DNA of 64,000 nucleotides, taken from Tetrahymena elliotti 4EA (taxonomy: Eukaryota; Ciliophora; Oligohymenophorea; Hymenostomatida; Tetrahymenidae). Location of the stretch: the NCBI GenBank assembly GCA_000231825.2, contig JH720345.1:566808-630807 (forward strand), written 5' to 3'. The first letter of the stretch is position 1. Every line of letters begins with the position of its first letter. Under the pieces are notes generated by a model that made no database searches, was not told where the DNA came from, and saw nothing but the letters and a program-made list of their open reading frames with translations. Both the position numbers and the translations under genes were made by a program. This document shows positions 1 through 13,209 of this stretch, one piece after another.

Positions 1-2001
1 CTACATCGATGTTTAGTAACCTTCTGTTTTTAATGTTGATACAGAAAACATAGAAGAATTTAAGAAAATTTAATTGCCAAGACCTAAAAATTTAAGAAAT
101 GGTAATCAATTAAATAATATTTAATTCTACAAACAAAAAAACTTTACTAATTTAACATTTATGTTTTTTAAAAAAGAAATAAATTTGAGGCCTTTGACTC
201 AAAAAGAATTTCAAAACACAACAAAATTTAAGACTTCAAAAAATGAACTTAGCCTGTAAATATATTTCTCATTTAAATATTTATTTAGATCATAGCTATT
301 TTATTGCTTAGTTTTGGTTTGATTATTTGTTCACAATTTTACAATAAAAAATAATTTTAATATTTTCATTTTATTATTTTTATAAAATTTAAAGTTTAGA
401 AAAGATATAAGTCAACCATGTAGGTTACCATCACTTGTAAGCTCTGGAAAAAATATTGGGAGAATTAGATCCAGAAAATTTAGGGATAGCTGATAAAGAT
501 AAATATACAAAAAAAGTAAAGAACCATATGAATAAGATTTTAAGTGAGGATTTATTGCAACAAATAATTGATTCTATATCTGAAGGAGATTTTATTTCTT
601 GCAAAAAGCTATCAGGGCTACTCGATACATATAAATTTGCTCCACGTTTTCCAGTAAAAGCCGAGAAAAATAATTCTGACAACTTTAAAAGAAAGATGAT
701 GGACTTTGACCTAAATATTTCTAAACAGTAAAAATAATTAGTTGTTTAAGATATTTTGAAATATATTTACTACCAATAAATAGGAGCAATGTACATGAAC
801 TTTACATATTGCTGATTGAAAAGCTTGAAGATAAATTTGAGAAATTTCTTAAAGCTTTCAAGTTTTTTGATTGTTAATAGTCAGGATAAATTTAATATAT
901 GGATTTTAAGTAGACTTTAGATAAGCTTTGTATTCGGTTCAAAGATGAAGAAGCTAGAGAATTATTTAATATTCTTGATAAAAAGCAAGATGGTTATATT
1001 GATTATGAAGAATTCTGCTAATTAGTTCCTAATAAATTGGAATTGGAAATGCTTGATAGAAATGGAGAAAGTTTGGCACTGAAAACAAGATAAATTTATG
1101 TAAATATTTAATTTGTAAAATTTTTGTTGAATTTAACTATTAAAAAAGGATAAATTTGGAGACTTCCATAATTACACTCCAGATCCTTATAGAGTATTAG
1201 AAAGATCTAGATGTTAAAATCCAAGATTCATGGATGAGACTACAGATAAAATAGGAAAAGAAATATTCTACACAGATCAACTAAAAAAAATAATAGAAAA
1301 TAATATAGTTGTTAGGAAAGGAAGATGCGATCCTGGAAGTGCATTTAAACATGGATACAATACTCCCTCTGATTTAAATTAGCAGTTTGCATATGGAATT
1401 AAAAGTAAGAATACAGAAAACATGTTTGATATTATGAACAATAATTATGGTAAAGAATGGACTATGGATTTGGAAAATAAAAGAATTTTATAAGATTAGA
1501 TAACACATCAATTAAAGGTATTTCTCTATTTTAAAAAATATTTGCAAAAGTTTTATTTATATTAAAAAAAAGTTCAAAAAATAAACAAAGAATACCTATA
1601 CAAATCTATTAAGGTAGATGCACATCACTCAAACTTATAAAGAAGATAGTAGATCTCTTCCAAAAGTAAAAAAATTAGCTGAATTAAATCAAATAAAACC
1701 AGTGTTTGAAAAAACTTTCAGCGAACTCAAAAAAAGAAATCATTCTGCAATAATTTAAAATGGATATGATTTTTAAGATGATACTAAATCAAATATAGGC
1801 TTATTAATGAGAGAGCTGAAGGCTCCTAACTCTTGCGTAAATAAAAATAATTAGGATATAAATATGTTAAATTCAAATACTGAATAGTATACCAAAAGAT
1901 CAAAAAGCTTATAAAGAAATGTGACAAACACCAATTAATAAAAAATAAAAAATGGAAATTAGAATTTTGACGTTTTAAATAAAACATTTAATTGCTTTTG
2001 A
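1..2001 (+). CDS. EF-hand protein, 5' end outside the window
   Basis: Five exons in ciliate code: 1-255, 395-727, 784-1099, 1149-1517 and 1573-2001 (TGA). All four introns (139, 56, 49, 55 nt) start with GT, end with AG and keep phase. About 566 residues are visible. Two EF-hands sit near visible residues 224 and 260. The first loop is degenerate (starts DCQQSG); the second is canonical (DKKQDGYIDYEE). A charged, disordered-looking region of about 290 residues follows, containing PDPYRVLERS and GYNTPSDL. I infer a calcium-responsive cytoskeletal or axonemal protein; EFHB/CFAP21 is a loose guess from the mid-protein EF-hand pair and long tail. The true N-terminus lies left of base 1. The EF-hand call is secure; the family is not. 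Confidence 0.75.
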
Positions 2002-3136
2002 TTTATTTCAAAACTTAAATCTTAAATAAAATCTTAAAAATTATATTATCAAATAAAAAAGTATAATAACTGTAAAATATATATATATAAATAATTATTC
2101 ATTAACTAGTTACCAATTAATCAAGAAGATCGAGTAATTAAAAAAATGTTTATTTTTTGTATGATACATCTAAAATTCTTCATTTTTCCTTTAAACGCTT
2201 AAAAAGTACCATTGACTTAAGAATATTAACTCCTATAGGAGTAGTTATGATAATAAAATTTAAATCAAATTTTTTTATTTTTTCATTTTAGAAATGATGT
2301 CCTATCTTTATTTATCTCCTAGAACTTGGTAAAAAAATATTATTTTATTTCGAAATACTTATTTTTAGATAATTAAATATGTATTTTTAGACCATTTTAG
2401 AGATTACTTTTACTCAAAACTTAGTTTAAATGCAAAATATTTTTCTTTACTCATTTAGTAGGATTTTTGAAATAAAAATCTACTTCTGTAAATACCTTTA
2501 ATTACTTTCAGTCTAAAAAAGGTACTTTTATCATAAAAAATTCAAAGATTTTGTAAATTTTATGTTTAATGCTTTTATTTTAATTTTTTACATAAAATTA
2601 TTTTTAAAAACTTTATTCAAAATCTTGTGTAAAAAATAATTTAATAAAAAAATTATATTCAATTTTACATATACTAAAGAACATTTAACGAAATTAATAA
2701 ATTATTTTAAGTAAATATTACTTAGTTTATTTTTCTTTTTCAAAAAAGTAAAATAATTTTCTTATAAATTTATAATGAAACTAGAAAAAATAATATAAAT
2801 TTTGAAGGCTAAATAGACATTTTTAAAATGATTATTAAAAATTTAAAATATAAACAAATTAATATTAAAATAACTAAATTCAAATGTTAAACAAATCCAT
2901 ATAATTTGCATATTTAATATTGTTTGTATCTATTTTTTTGGTTATTAAAATTGAAAAAATTTAAAAATTTTGCTATTTTAATAATAATTTCCACAAAACA
3001 AAATTTTAATACCTTTTACTTCATCCTAATTACTTTGATTTGCTTGATAAAAAATTAAAAATTTACAGATTTTTTAATTAATTAACTTAGTTAATATTAG
3101 TTATATAGAAAGAAAGAATCAGTTTTTAAATACAAA
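2002..3136. other. Intergenic, AT-rich
   Basis: Homopolymer-rich AT sequence between the EF-hand gene and the CKK gene, with no frame showing coding composition. It should hold the 3' UTR of the first gene and the promoter of the second; no discrete element was recognised. Confidence 0.6.
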
Positions 3137-6100
3137 ATGAGTTCTTTCGAAAGACTTAGTGTTTTAGAATAATAAAGAATTAAATTAGAAGAAGCTTAGA
3201 TGAAGAAAAGGGTTGTAGAAGAAAAAAAGAAAAAAGAATAAGAAGCTAAAGCAAGAGAAGAGAGATTAAAATAACAGTAGGAGTAAAAATTATAAAAGTA
3301 AAGTGCAGCTGGATAATAATAATCAACAATTAATTCAAATGTAAAAGATTCCAATAAAAGAAGCAGTTTACCTCCAACAGGCTAAAGCAATATTTAAAAA
3401 AGACCAACAAGTGGTCTGAAACCAAACGATCAAGGAATTAACAAATAAAATAAAGAAACAGCAACTTAAAGTAAATAAACAGGACCCATTTAAATGTTGA
3501 AAAAAGTTATATCTTTAGAAGATATAGAAGAGTAAAGAGGTGAAATAGACTAGGAATCATAGAAATATTAATAAGAAAAACCAAAGGAAATTAAAAATGC
3601 ATATCATAATGTAGTAGTAAAGGAGTATCAAAAAGAATAAGTTGATGTGAAAGATTAATATTTGATGCAGTTGCAGATTTAGGAGTAGATGAAAAAAATA
3701 TAAAAAACATAGGAATTAAAATAATAATAAGCAAAGTAGAAGAATATGCTAATGAAACAACAGATCATAGAAGAAATGTTGAGTTAAACAAATTAAAATT
3801 AAAAATAAAGTAAAAGTAGTGATAGGAGTGATTTAGCGGGTTTTAAAGATCAAAAAAATAATTAAAATTTAAATGATAAACAAAATAGTGTAGAATATTA
3901 AAATGATAGTGACTAAGAAGGAGATGGTCTTAATAATACTGTTGATTATAATAATGAAAAAAATAAAAACAATGCCAAATTGGATAAAAATACTCAATAG
4001 CGTTCATCATAAAATTTTAAAACAGAAAAATAAAGCTTGGATAGTGAGCAGAATTATTAATAAAAGGAAAAAACTTCTAAAAATTAAATGTATCAAATAG
4101 ACTCATTAAATTAATTACCTCCTTTAAAATCTATGGTTGAAGCAAACAAATCTAAAATTGAAAAGAGTAATTCTAAATAAAATGAATAAAGTAGTTAAGT
4201 ATAGATGGTTTAGTCACAGAATTATGTCGGAGATGGGGAATTAATTTAAAATTATTCAAAGTAAAATAGGGAAAGTGTTTTAGGTAACAAAGCATAAGGA
4301 ATTAATGTTGTTAGTGATTCTGTTTAAAAATCAAAATTAAATGCATAAGATAAATCAAGTTAAATGCTTGGAAAATTAAAAATTCCTGAGGTAACTTCAA
4401 AGAATAATTAATCTTAAAATTGTGAAAGTAAAAGTATTTTGTAGAGGAATTCAAGTAAAAAAACAGAATTTGAAAATATATCTGGTAAAAATTCAAATAA
4501 TTTTGATAAAGCTGATACCTAAAGTAAAGTTAGCTAACTCAATAAATCTGTAAGGGATTAAATTTTCAAAGATGAAATAGATTACACAGAATCACTATAA
4601 GTTGATGCTTAATTTCCATTCTTAGAAAAAAGTAATAAGTCTCATTTAAAAAATAGCTAGAATAAGAGTTTTTCCGTGCAAGAAAGTTAAGAAAGGGCAA
4701 GTAAAGTAGTAAACTAGGATAAATAAAAATCTAGTTTTTTAAAGTAAAAAAATAAAAAAAAGAAATATTCATCTAGTCCTTGCATTAAGTAAGATGATTT
4801 TGATGATTCCGATCAGGAAGAATCTAATTAACAATAAAATCCATCAAATTTCAATTATCAAAATAATAATGAAAGTAAAATTTCTAGCGAGTCTTAAAAT
4901 TTAAATAAAAATCAAAGTGTAGTATCAAACGGATCTTAAAGATTCATTAAATCTTCAGCTTAAAATGAGAGGTTTCCTATTTTTAATAGAGGTTCTTAAG
5001 TTCATACTAATTAAGAGGATTCTGATACCGATAGTAAAAAGAAGTCCATTAAAAACCTGTCTGAAAAATCACAAAACTCAAATAAGCAATCTGGATTTGA
5101 TACACAAGATGTTTTTGAAAATTAATAAGATGATTAAGGTGATAATATGCTGCCTAAATAAGAAAAGATATTCTAAACTTTTAAATCTAATCCAGTTTAG
5201 CTTTAAGGAAACTTTTACAATTAAAAGAATAATGATGATTATGACAGTCATTAGGAAGATGAGTAAATTGAAAATGAGCAAGAAGAAGATGTTGAATAAG
5301 AAAATTTTGATAACAATTAAGAGAACTAATTTGAATAAACTGAATTTGAAGACATTGGTCACAATTACATCCCACCATAAAGAAGTGCTTATGGAGTAAA
5401 AGATTCTTAAGTAAAAGCAATCAAATAATAAGATTTTGATTATGATAGCAATTAATTAAAATAACTGAATGATTATAGTGATTAAGAAGAAGAAGATTAA
5501 AATTAAAGTGATGATGATAAAGAAGAATTGTAAGATGAAGCTTCTATAAGTACAAAATTGTAAGGAAGCAAATAAACAAATGAAGAGCCTATGATAGTTA
5601 GTTTTGGAGTGCAGCAGAATTAGTCATCTTTTGGAAAACAAAATAATTTAAATGAATCATAAAAATAAAAACAATCTGTGAAAAAGAGCAGCTATGATGA
5701 AGAAATATTAAATGAAAACTTTTAAACTTTTGGGGCACGTGATAGTGATAAATTTTTAGGGTTAGGATTAAATAATAAAGAATAAACATCAGTTGAAATT
5801 AGGAAATCTCCCAAACCATCATAAGATTTTAGTGCAACTTAAAAATTACCTTATTGTGATAAAACTGCTTAATTTAATGATGAAGTCAATCCATTTAAGT
5901 AATTAAAATAGCAGATGAAACAGGTTAAATAAAGTTAATAGATGAGCTAAAAAGATTCCTAAAAAAGTTAAGAATTTGAAAGAAAAAGATAACATATTCT
6001 AAGAGATGCTGAAATGAACATCAAAAAAGTAATGAATGACTAGATCAAAATGGCTGATAGTAATAAATTTAAATTTAGTGAATAAGAAGAATATGAAAGC

Positions 6101-8680
6101 TAAATTAATAATTAATCATAAAAATCAGCTATTAGTTAAAATAAATCTGCTTAGTCAAGAGCGTAATTACTTGATAATATGAGAAAAAAGAAAGATTAGA
6201 ATATAGATGATTGTAATAAAAGTTAATAAAATAATCAAGATAGATTTACAAATCAATCATCAAGCAAACCTTAATTTATAACACAAAGTAATATTTCAGA
6301 TTTAAAATCTAATAATCATAATAATTCTGATAAAATGTCTTAAAATTCTGATAATTAAAGTTACTTAAAAAATTCTTTTGATATGAAATTTTAAGAAGCT
6401 TATGAATAGTATGATTAATCGTGTAATTCTTAAATGATAGAAGGATCACCTCTTTAATTTGTTAAAAATTCCACCAATGATTTTAATAAGAAATGTAATT
6501 TGTTTTTATTTAATAAATTATTTAATTTATTTCAAATTTTTATAGAGATAAATACCAACCAAGAAAAAGATTTTGTTCTGAAAAAATCGTAATAAGCTGA
6601 TTCTAAAAGTATAAATATCATTCATAAACCTAATTATGAAGAGGAAGAAGAATAGGAAGATTTTTGGTAAAAACAAAAATAAACAGAAAATAAGAAGAGG
6701 TAAATTTTAAAATTAAATTTAGATGGAAATTATTTTACAAACTTAATTTATTTTATAGAAAAGTATGGGGAAATTAAAAGAATACTTAATAGAATACAGA
6801 AAAGTAGCACCAATTTTTAAATAATTAAAGTGATAAATTGTCTCAGTCATTTGGATAAACAAGCAATGTTATTTCTAATCAATCTAACTATCATAGCAAA
6901 TTGTAGAAGCTGCATGAAAGTGAAGAGTTTTAAGATAATGAGTTCATAGAGTTAACTTTAAAATAAAAAATTTAAGACTAAAATTTAAAGAATTCTTAAG
7001 ATTAAGTAGATAGTTACAAAAATAATTAGCCTAAATTATGGGCAACAAGAAATATTAATGCTGGAAGTAACAGAGGTGGTTATAAGGGATACAGCTAAAA
7101 TGGCAATTAGCTAGAGATGGAAAGAGAAGATTAAGAAGATTATGAATCAAACTAAGGATATGGTTAAAATTACAATAATCAATATAGAAACTACTATAAC
7201 CAAGACAACGATGATAATGAAGAAGAAGATGATTATGAGTAAGAAGATGAGAATGATGAAAACTATTCTCAAAACTACTAAAATAATTACAATAGATAAA
7301 ATTAATAATATGATTAAGGTTATGCTGATTAAGATTATGATGAAAGTACAAATAATTATAATGACAATTATCCAAAATAATATAAAGATGAGGATGAAAA
7401 TTAGTATTAAAATAAAGGGTTTTAATAATAAAGAAATTCTAAATATGGACGTCATTAACAAAACGAGGAGGAGGAGGATGAAGAAGAAAATGAAAATAAT
7501 AGTAATAATTATGATAACGATTAATCTAATAATGATAATACTCAATAATATGATGAAGAAGATAATAGCTAAAATGATAGCCCATAAAAATAAGAGTAGA
7601 ATTTAAATGAATCTAATGATGAGAACAATTTAAATCAAAATAATAAAAGTAGTAAATAAGAAGAGGAAGAAGAAGAAGAATAAAAATAGTTATAAAAAGG
7701 AGTAGCCATGACCATCGATTTTGGAGATAAAGATGATGATGAATTAGAAAAAAAGAAAAAAGCTTTTGAACTTAAAAGATTAAAAAAAATATAAGAATTA
7801 GAGCTATAAAAATAGAAAAAATAGTAAGAAATCCAGTAAAAATAGTTACAGCAAGCAGATGATCAGAATTCAGCATAAAAGGAAAAGAAATATGCTCATA
7901 AAAAACAGCCTTCTTATTAGGTCTAATAAAAATAAAAAATGCAACAAGACAATTAAGCTATTAGCGAAAATAACACACCTAGCAATAAATAAATAATTAA
8001 GAAAGCTAATGATAATTCAAATCAATATGTTAGAAATTAACAAAATATATTTTCAGTAAATCAAAAAGATTAGATGATCAATTAGAACTCCCCAAAATCA
8101 AAATCACCAATCAGATAACAATAAGTAAAAGAAAAGGTTAAGCTTCCTGTTATAAACAAGAAAAAAGAAAATATTGCTGAAGAGGAAAATAAAAGTGATA
8201 TTTAAGAAAACTTCACTCCTAAAATTTCTGTTTTAGAAAATCCTACAACAAAGCCTCGTATACCTTTTTCGAAACCTTCAAACAAGCAATTGATTTCTTA
8301 AGCAATCACAAAGGTTTGTTTAGCAGGTCCAACAAATATAAAGGAAAGAGAAATTGCTCTTAAAAAAATAAAAGATTCACAGTAGGAGCACTTTATAGTT
8401 TTATTTAAAGGAATTAATGGACGTTAAGTAAGAATTTATTATAATAGTAGAAATTTATTCAAATTTTTTAATAAACAAAAAGGATTTTAAAGCATTATAT
8501 TCCATGGATAGTAACACAGCTGAAGTTAAAAAATTATTTGGTTTAAACACTGCTCCTGGATAAATAGATTTAACATCTGTTTAAGCTTTTTACAGATATG
8601 ACAGTGGCTCAAAAGAGTTTAAAGAAATTTTGGTCAAAGCATTTAGCAATTAAGTTGATGCAGTACTTTTAAAGAAGTGA
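3137..8680 (+). CDS. CKK-domain (CAMSAP/Patronin-like) microtubule minus-end protein, no CH domain
   Basis: Four exons: 3137-6494, 6546-6699, 6759-8427 and 8483-8680 (TGA), giving 1792 residues. ATG 3137 is the first Met and opens a charged helix (MSSFERLSVLEQQ). Residues 1-130 and about 1480-1570 look coiled-coil; most of the rest is Q/N/S/D/E-rich and disordered. The C-terminus, about 1678-1790, matches the CKK domain: ITKVCLAGPTN, HFIVLFKG, FKALYSM, VKKLFGL, FYRYDSGSKEFKEI and VDAVLL fall in family order. CKK domains of CAMSAP proteins bind microtubule minus ends. The N-terminal calponin-homology domain of animal CAMSAPs is absent. A role at basal bodies or cortical microtubules is inference. 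CKK identity is well supported. Confidence 0.9.
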
Positions 8681-8889
8681 TTTGAGTAAAATAAAATAAA
8701 AGAAGAAAATTTAAAAAAGAATATCTTATTAAATTATAAGAATAAATTATTAAACTCAATTATTTTATAAAAAATTTAATTTTTGTTGTAAAATTTTGAG
8801 CAAAAATATTTATTAAATTATTTGCCACTTACTTCATCCAATTCAAAAAAAATAAAAAATAATTTATATATTTTTCTTGTTTAAAATAG

Positions 8890-9517
8890 GAATCATTAAT
8901 TTGGGTTTTATTAAAATAACAACCCATTAAACTATATTAAAGCCAAATAGTTAAATAATTGTTTAGGTGAGATTGAATATTCAGTCTAAAAATGTTTAGT
9001 TACATTAGACCAAAATAAAAATTTTTAAAAAAAGCTCAATATGTATTGGTAAATTAAAAAAAATTCTTCAAAGCTTCAAAATAGAGTCAAAACAATTCCA
9101 AAACTTATTTTGATATTCCAAATATTCTCATTAATTAATTTGATTGGTACAAAGATAACTTAATGTATTCTATCTAGTTGCTTGATTACCATATGGCTTT
9201 ATAGAATTGTCCAAATTAAAAGTAAAGTATTAGTTATTTGCAGAGAGGAGAGGTTACTTATTAGAATTGATACATTAGCTATGAAAAAATTAAACAATAT
9301 TTATTTTAGAAATAGAAAACGAATAATGATTTATCTGAATCAAAATTCTGCCTTTTATTTGCCAAATATCGAAAAAAAATTTGAAAACATTCCAGAGTTG
9401 AAAAATAAATTATTAGGCCGAATAGAACATTTTTATAATCGGTCAAGTCCTGATAATTACTTTAAAAATAAAACCAATTAACTTGTTAAATATTTTGAGA
9501 AAATTAATTTTCGATGA
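8890..9517 (+). CDS. Small hydrophobic protein, function unknown
   Basis: An open frame with coding-like purine bias ends at TGA 9515-9517. The first in-frame ATG is at 9041 (158 residues). The same frame stays open and protein-like back to about 8890, just after a good acceptor (AAAATAG), so an upstream exon is possible. Residues about 20-65 after that ATG form two hydrophobic stretches (KLILIFQIFSLINLIG and ILSSCLITIWLYRIV), suggesting a membrane hairpin. A basic and polar tail with CREERLLIRIDTLAM and FYNRSSPDNYF follows. I do not recognise a family. The frame equals that of the final CKK exon just upstream, probably by chance. Confidence 0.45.
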
Positions 9518-10015
9518 TATTTTGAATTTATTTAGAGATTATAAATCTTAAATGCTAAAAAATGTTTATAAAATAACATATATTGTTGGTAAATTAATTA
9601 TATACAGACAGACAAACAATTAAATTGAATTTATTAATAAGTAAAAAAAGTCTATTTACATTTGGTTGGAAAGAAGTAAATAAAAGATAAGAAAAGACTG
9701 CGAAAATTACTATAAATTTTGGTATCTTAGATTTACTTCTTTTTTGGATTTCTTTATAGTTTGTATGATGTTTAAAATAGTACTTGCTGATTAATTATAT
9801 TCTAATATAATATTTTGAAAAAAATTTAATTATGTTTTTTTTTTGCATACATGCTATCTCATGAATAGTGGAAAATTAATTATTATTTAGGGTCTTTTGA
9901 GATTGTAATATTTAAATATTATTTTAAATAGCTTAAATCTTTGATAGTAGCTCGATAGTTAGCTCTATTATTTCTTTTATATTTTGTTACTATAAAATTA
10001 TTTTGAAGATTTCCT
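9518..10015. other. Convergent intergenic spacer
   Basis: Lies between the ends of a plus-strand and a minus-strand gene, so it should contain both 3' UTRs. AT-rich; no further gene seen. Confidence 0.5.
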
Positions 10016-10737
10016 TCATGAATGCATATAAGACATATATGATTAGTTATTCATGTTTTAAGATGATCCAAAGTAATTTGGTATCTACTGGTATGTCTCA
10101 TTTACTTGCAATACTGAATTTTAATTTATTATTTCGTTTGCAATTTAACGATTTTTATCAATATTTTTATGAGTGAGTGTTTCTATTTCTAAAAGAAGAG
10201 CGTTTATTTTGCTTTTGAGATCTGAAATATAAATATCTTTTTCCCTTAATTCTTTATCTAAAATGTTTCTTTCACCATCTATACTCTATTTAAGTAAATT
10301 TAATTCTCCTCTTAATTTATCTTCTACTTAAAATGCATGATTCTTCCAAGTTTCGCATTCCATAGCTTTCTAATGATGAAGTTCTTATTCTTACATAAGA
10401 GTACGCTTTAATTCACTAATATCCTACTAGCATTTGATCATTTGTGCTTTATATTCTTATGCTAAATTTGAGTTAAAAGTAGATTTCTCTATTTCTACTT
10501 TCTTTTCAATATAAATAGGCTTTTCAACTATTTTTTCAATTAGCTACTTATTTTATTGAGGCTTCATATCTATATCCAAATTATTCCTAATTTTTCTTTT
10601 TAAATCATCTACAACACTTTCTAATTCATCAAGTTTATTCTCTTTTTGTTTTATTTTCTTTTTTAGATCTTCATTTTCTCTATTTTATTATTATATAATT
10701 GTTTAAATAATTACTTAAAATATTTATCATAGTTCAT
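10016..10737 (-). CDS. Short coiled-coil protein
   Basis: ATG 10737-10735; stop TGA at 10018-10016. Two exons, 10737-10715 and 10679-10016, give 228 residues. The 35-nt intron is unusually short but restores phase exactly: MNYDKYFK joins ENEDLKKKIKQKE. Residues about 8-60 and 100-190 are heptad-like and charged. A Lys/Glu/Ile linker (IVEKPIYIEKKVEIEK) separates them. The tail is Q/N/S-rich (NYFGSSQNMNNQSYMSYMHS). No enzymatic motif. It is the first of five consecutive minus-strand coiled-coil genes; a structural role in cortex or cilium is only inferred from that setting. Confidence 0.7.
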
Positions 10738-10887
10738 TTTTATTCTCCTCAATCAAAACTAATAATTATCTGAATATTTTTTTTAAATTTTAAGATTGCT
10801 AATTTATTTATGGCTTGTTTAAAAGAATTAATTTATTTGGGGATTTGGAGTATTTTATGTAATAATAATTTTAAAAAGAATTTAAAT

Positions 10888-13209
10888 TCAAAATTTAATT
10901 TAATAGAATTACTAAACTTGTGCTTGGATCAATTTGAGCTCTACTCTGAGCTACTCATTTTTTTATAACTCAGCTTTATACTTTTTCTCAAATATGGATT
11001 CATTTTTAGATGATTCTTCATACTTTTTGGTGATATCATTGACTTTTTCAATTAATTAGTTAATTTAATATTGATTTTCCTTATTTTTTCTTTCAAATTC
11101 AATAGTCAAATCCAAGTTTTATTTGTTCACACACTAAAATTAAGTCTACTTTTGTTGGACTTCATTCTCAACTTTGATCTTTTAGCTGATTATTTTATTT
11201 TTTTCATTTTCTAAATCATCATATTACTTTTTGAGTAAAGTATAACGCTTATTAAGATCATTATATTGCACTTTATTTTCATTGATTTAATTTTTACATT
11301 CTTAAACTTACAAAATTTGACGTTATATTTCATCTTCTAGCTGCATTCTTTGCTTTTCAAAATGCTTCATTTTTTCTTGAGTTTGCTTGTATTTGTTTTC
11401 AAATTAATCACTTTATTCTTATAAAAGCTCCTTTTCTGAAGTGAGCAAATATATTGTTTTTTACTATTACTTGATTTCTAATTATTGTTTCTCAAGAAAT
11501 TTATCTTTTTCCATCTGCTCATGTAATTTTTTAATTTCTAAATTAGTTAACCTATTCGTATTTTCAATCTTAATCTTTTCTATCATATTTTACAAGTCAG
11601 ATATTTTTTATTCTCTCTTACTGTTATCCCCTTCAAAGCTAATATTTTATTCATCTAATTTTTTTGCTGATTTATCTTTTTATTGACTCTCCACTCTCCC
11701 TTTGCTAGAAGACCTATTATTATATTTGGAGGTAGAAGAATGAGTATATTATTACTAACTGATAGATCTCTATTTTTAGATTGTTTCTTTTTTATCTTTT
11801 TCAACTTATTTAGTATTGCTTTGAAGCAATCCTGTTGATTACTTAGCCTACTTATTTGAGAATGTCTATGATGTTGATTATTAATTATGGCTAGTATTAA
11901 AAGGAGCTGGAGGTTTTTTAGACGTAAAACTAGTTGATGCTTACTTTTACTAAGAAGAATCCTTATCATTTAAATTATTTTCTTATTTTATTTGATCTTT
12001 TTAGTTTTGTATCTTCTTTAGTATTTCCTGTTTCTCTTCCTCACTTTCTATTAAATTTTAGTATGCTGCTTGTTTTTTAGCACTGCTACTTGCTGAAAAA
12101 GATCTTGCTTACTACTTTTAGGTCGACTTTTAATCTCTTTGTTTTGGAGAAGGTGTATTTCTTGCACTATTATTTTTACTTGAAGAATTATTAGCATTTA
12201 TCTTTTTGATTGTGACTACTTCCACCTACTATTCTTAGTTGTTTTGACTTGCTAAATTATCGAAATACTAATTTTCATATAGAATGTCTCTAACTTTTTG
12301 CTATTTTTTCTTGTTTTCCAAATCCATTCTATCATTTTGTTATTTCAAAGTTTCCTTTTATAAAGAAACAAATTTATTTTTATTTTAAAAATTAAGATTT
12401 ACATTGCCATAGTCTATTTCCTGTTGCTATCTTTCATCTAGATTAGCATACTAATGTTTAGGACATCCTTCTTTATGAAAACACTAATGCTAAGGAGAAG
12501 AACCTTATTTATTCATTTAATTTTTCTTAATTGAAGGATCTGAAAAAGTAACTTGCTTTTTAGCTGAGAGTGTTTATCTTTCAAATTCAGTAAGCTATTT
12601 ATTTTCTTAGTATGTATTATTTGCATGGTTATATATATCTCTATAACTAGTGCTATTGCTTTTATTTTGTGAATCATTAGGTATGCAATTTAAGTGACTA
12701 TAATGATGCTAAGGCTCATTCTTACCTGATGAATATTCCTTTTAAACACTTGAGCTTCTTTGCTTCTAATTATTTGGATTAAATTGATGGTTATTTGCAA
12801 GCTAGTTTACTTTCACTACTCTGAGTGTTGAAGAAGAGTGTTAATTTGATTTATTAATTTACAGATTGTTTTGGCTGTTATCCTAATTAATGCAATTATT
12901 AGAGTCACTGTATTATTAGTTATGAATAAGGTTATAGAGAGGATCTCTATTTTAGTAAAGAGTATTAACAAGCATCTTTTTTAATTTTTTAGCGTTTTCT
13001 AAAGTCTCATAAGTCTTTGCTTAACCTTCAGGATGCTATCTCAAATCAGATTACATTTGTTCTAACAATTTGCGTTTTAATTCATTTTTTCTTTCTTCAA
13101 TAGCTTTGCTGCTATTATTGTGAGGTTTCCCATTACTATTGCTATTGCTTCTTTAAATAGAGCTATTTCGCTAAGAGTGTTCTTAGCTCTTTCCCTTTTA
13201 AGCACTCAT
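10888..13209 (-). CDS. Disordered-head coiled-coil protein
   Basis: One uninterrupted frame from ATG 13209 to TGA 10888, 773 residues, no intron. The N-terminal two thirds are Ser/Asn/Gln-rich and basic. A short charged helix lies near residues 35-90 (RKNELKRKLLEQMQ), and a His/Cys patch near 255 (QCFHKEGCPKHQ) could bind metal, though it matches no domain I know. From about residue 533 to the C-terminus the protein is a continuous coiled coil (KIKIENTNRLTNLEIKKL; KRYTLLKKQYDDLENEK). Architecture suggests a scaffold or filament protein, possibly centriolar or cortical. No orthologue recognised. Confidence 0.8.

Noticed and set aside
7142..7606. Long open frames on both strands inside the CKK gene
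   Set aside because: Shadows of a repetitive N/D/E/Q-coding stretch; neither continues the splice-consistent frame.
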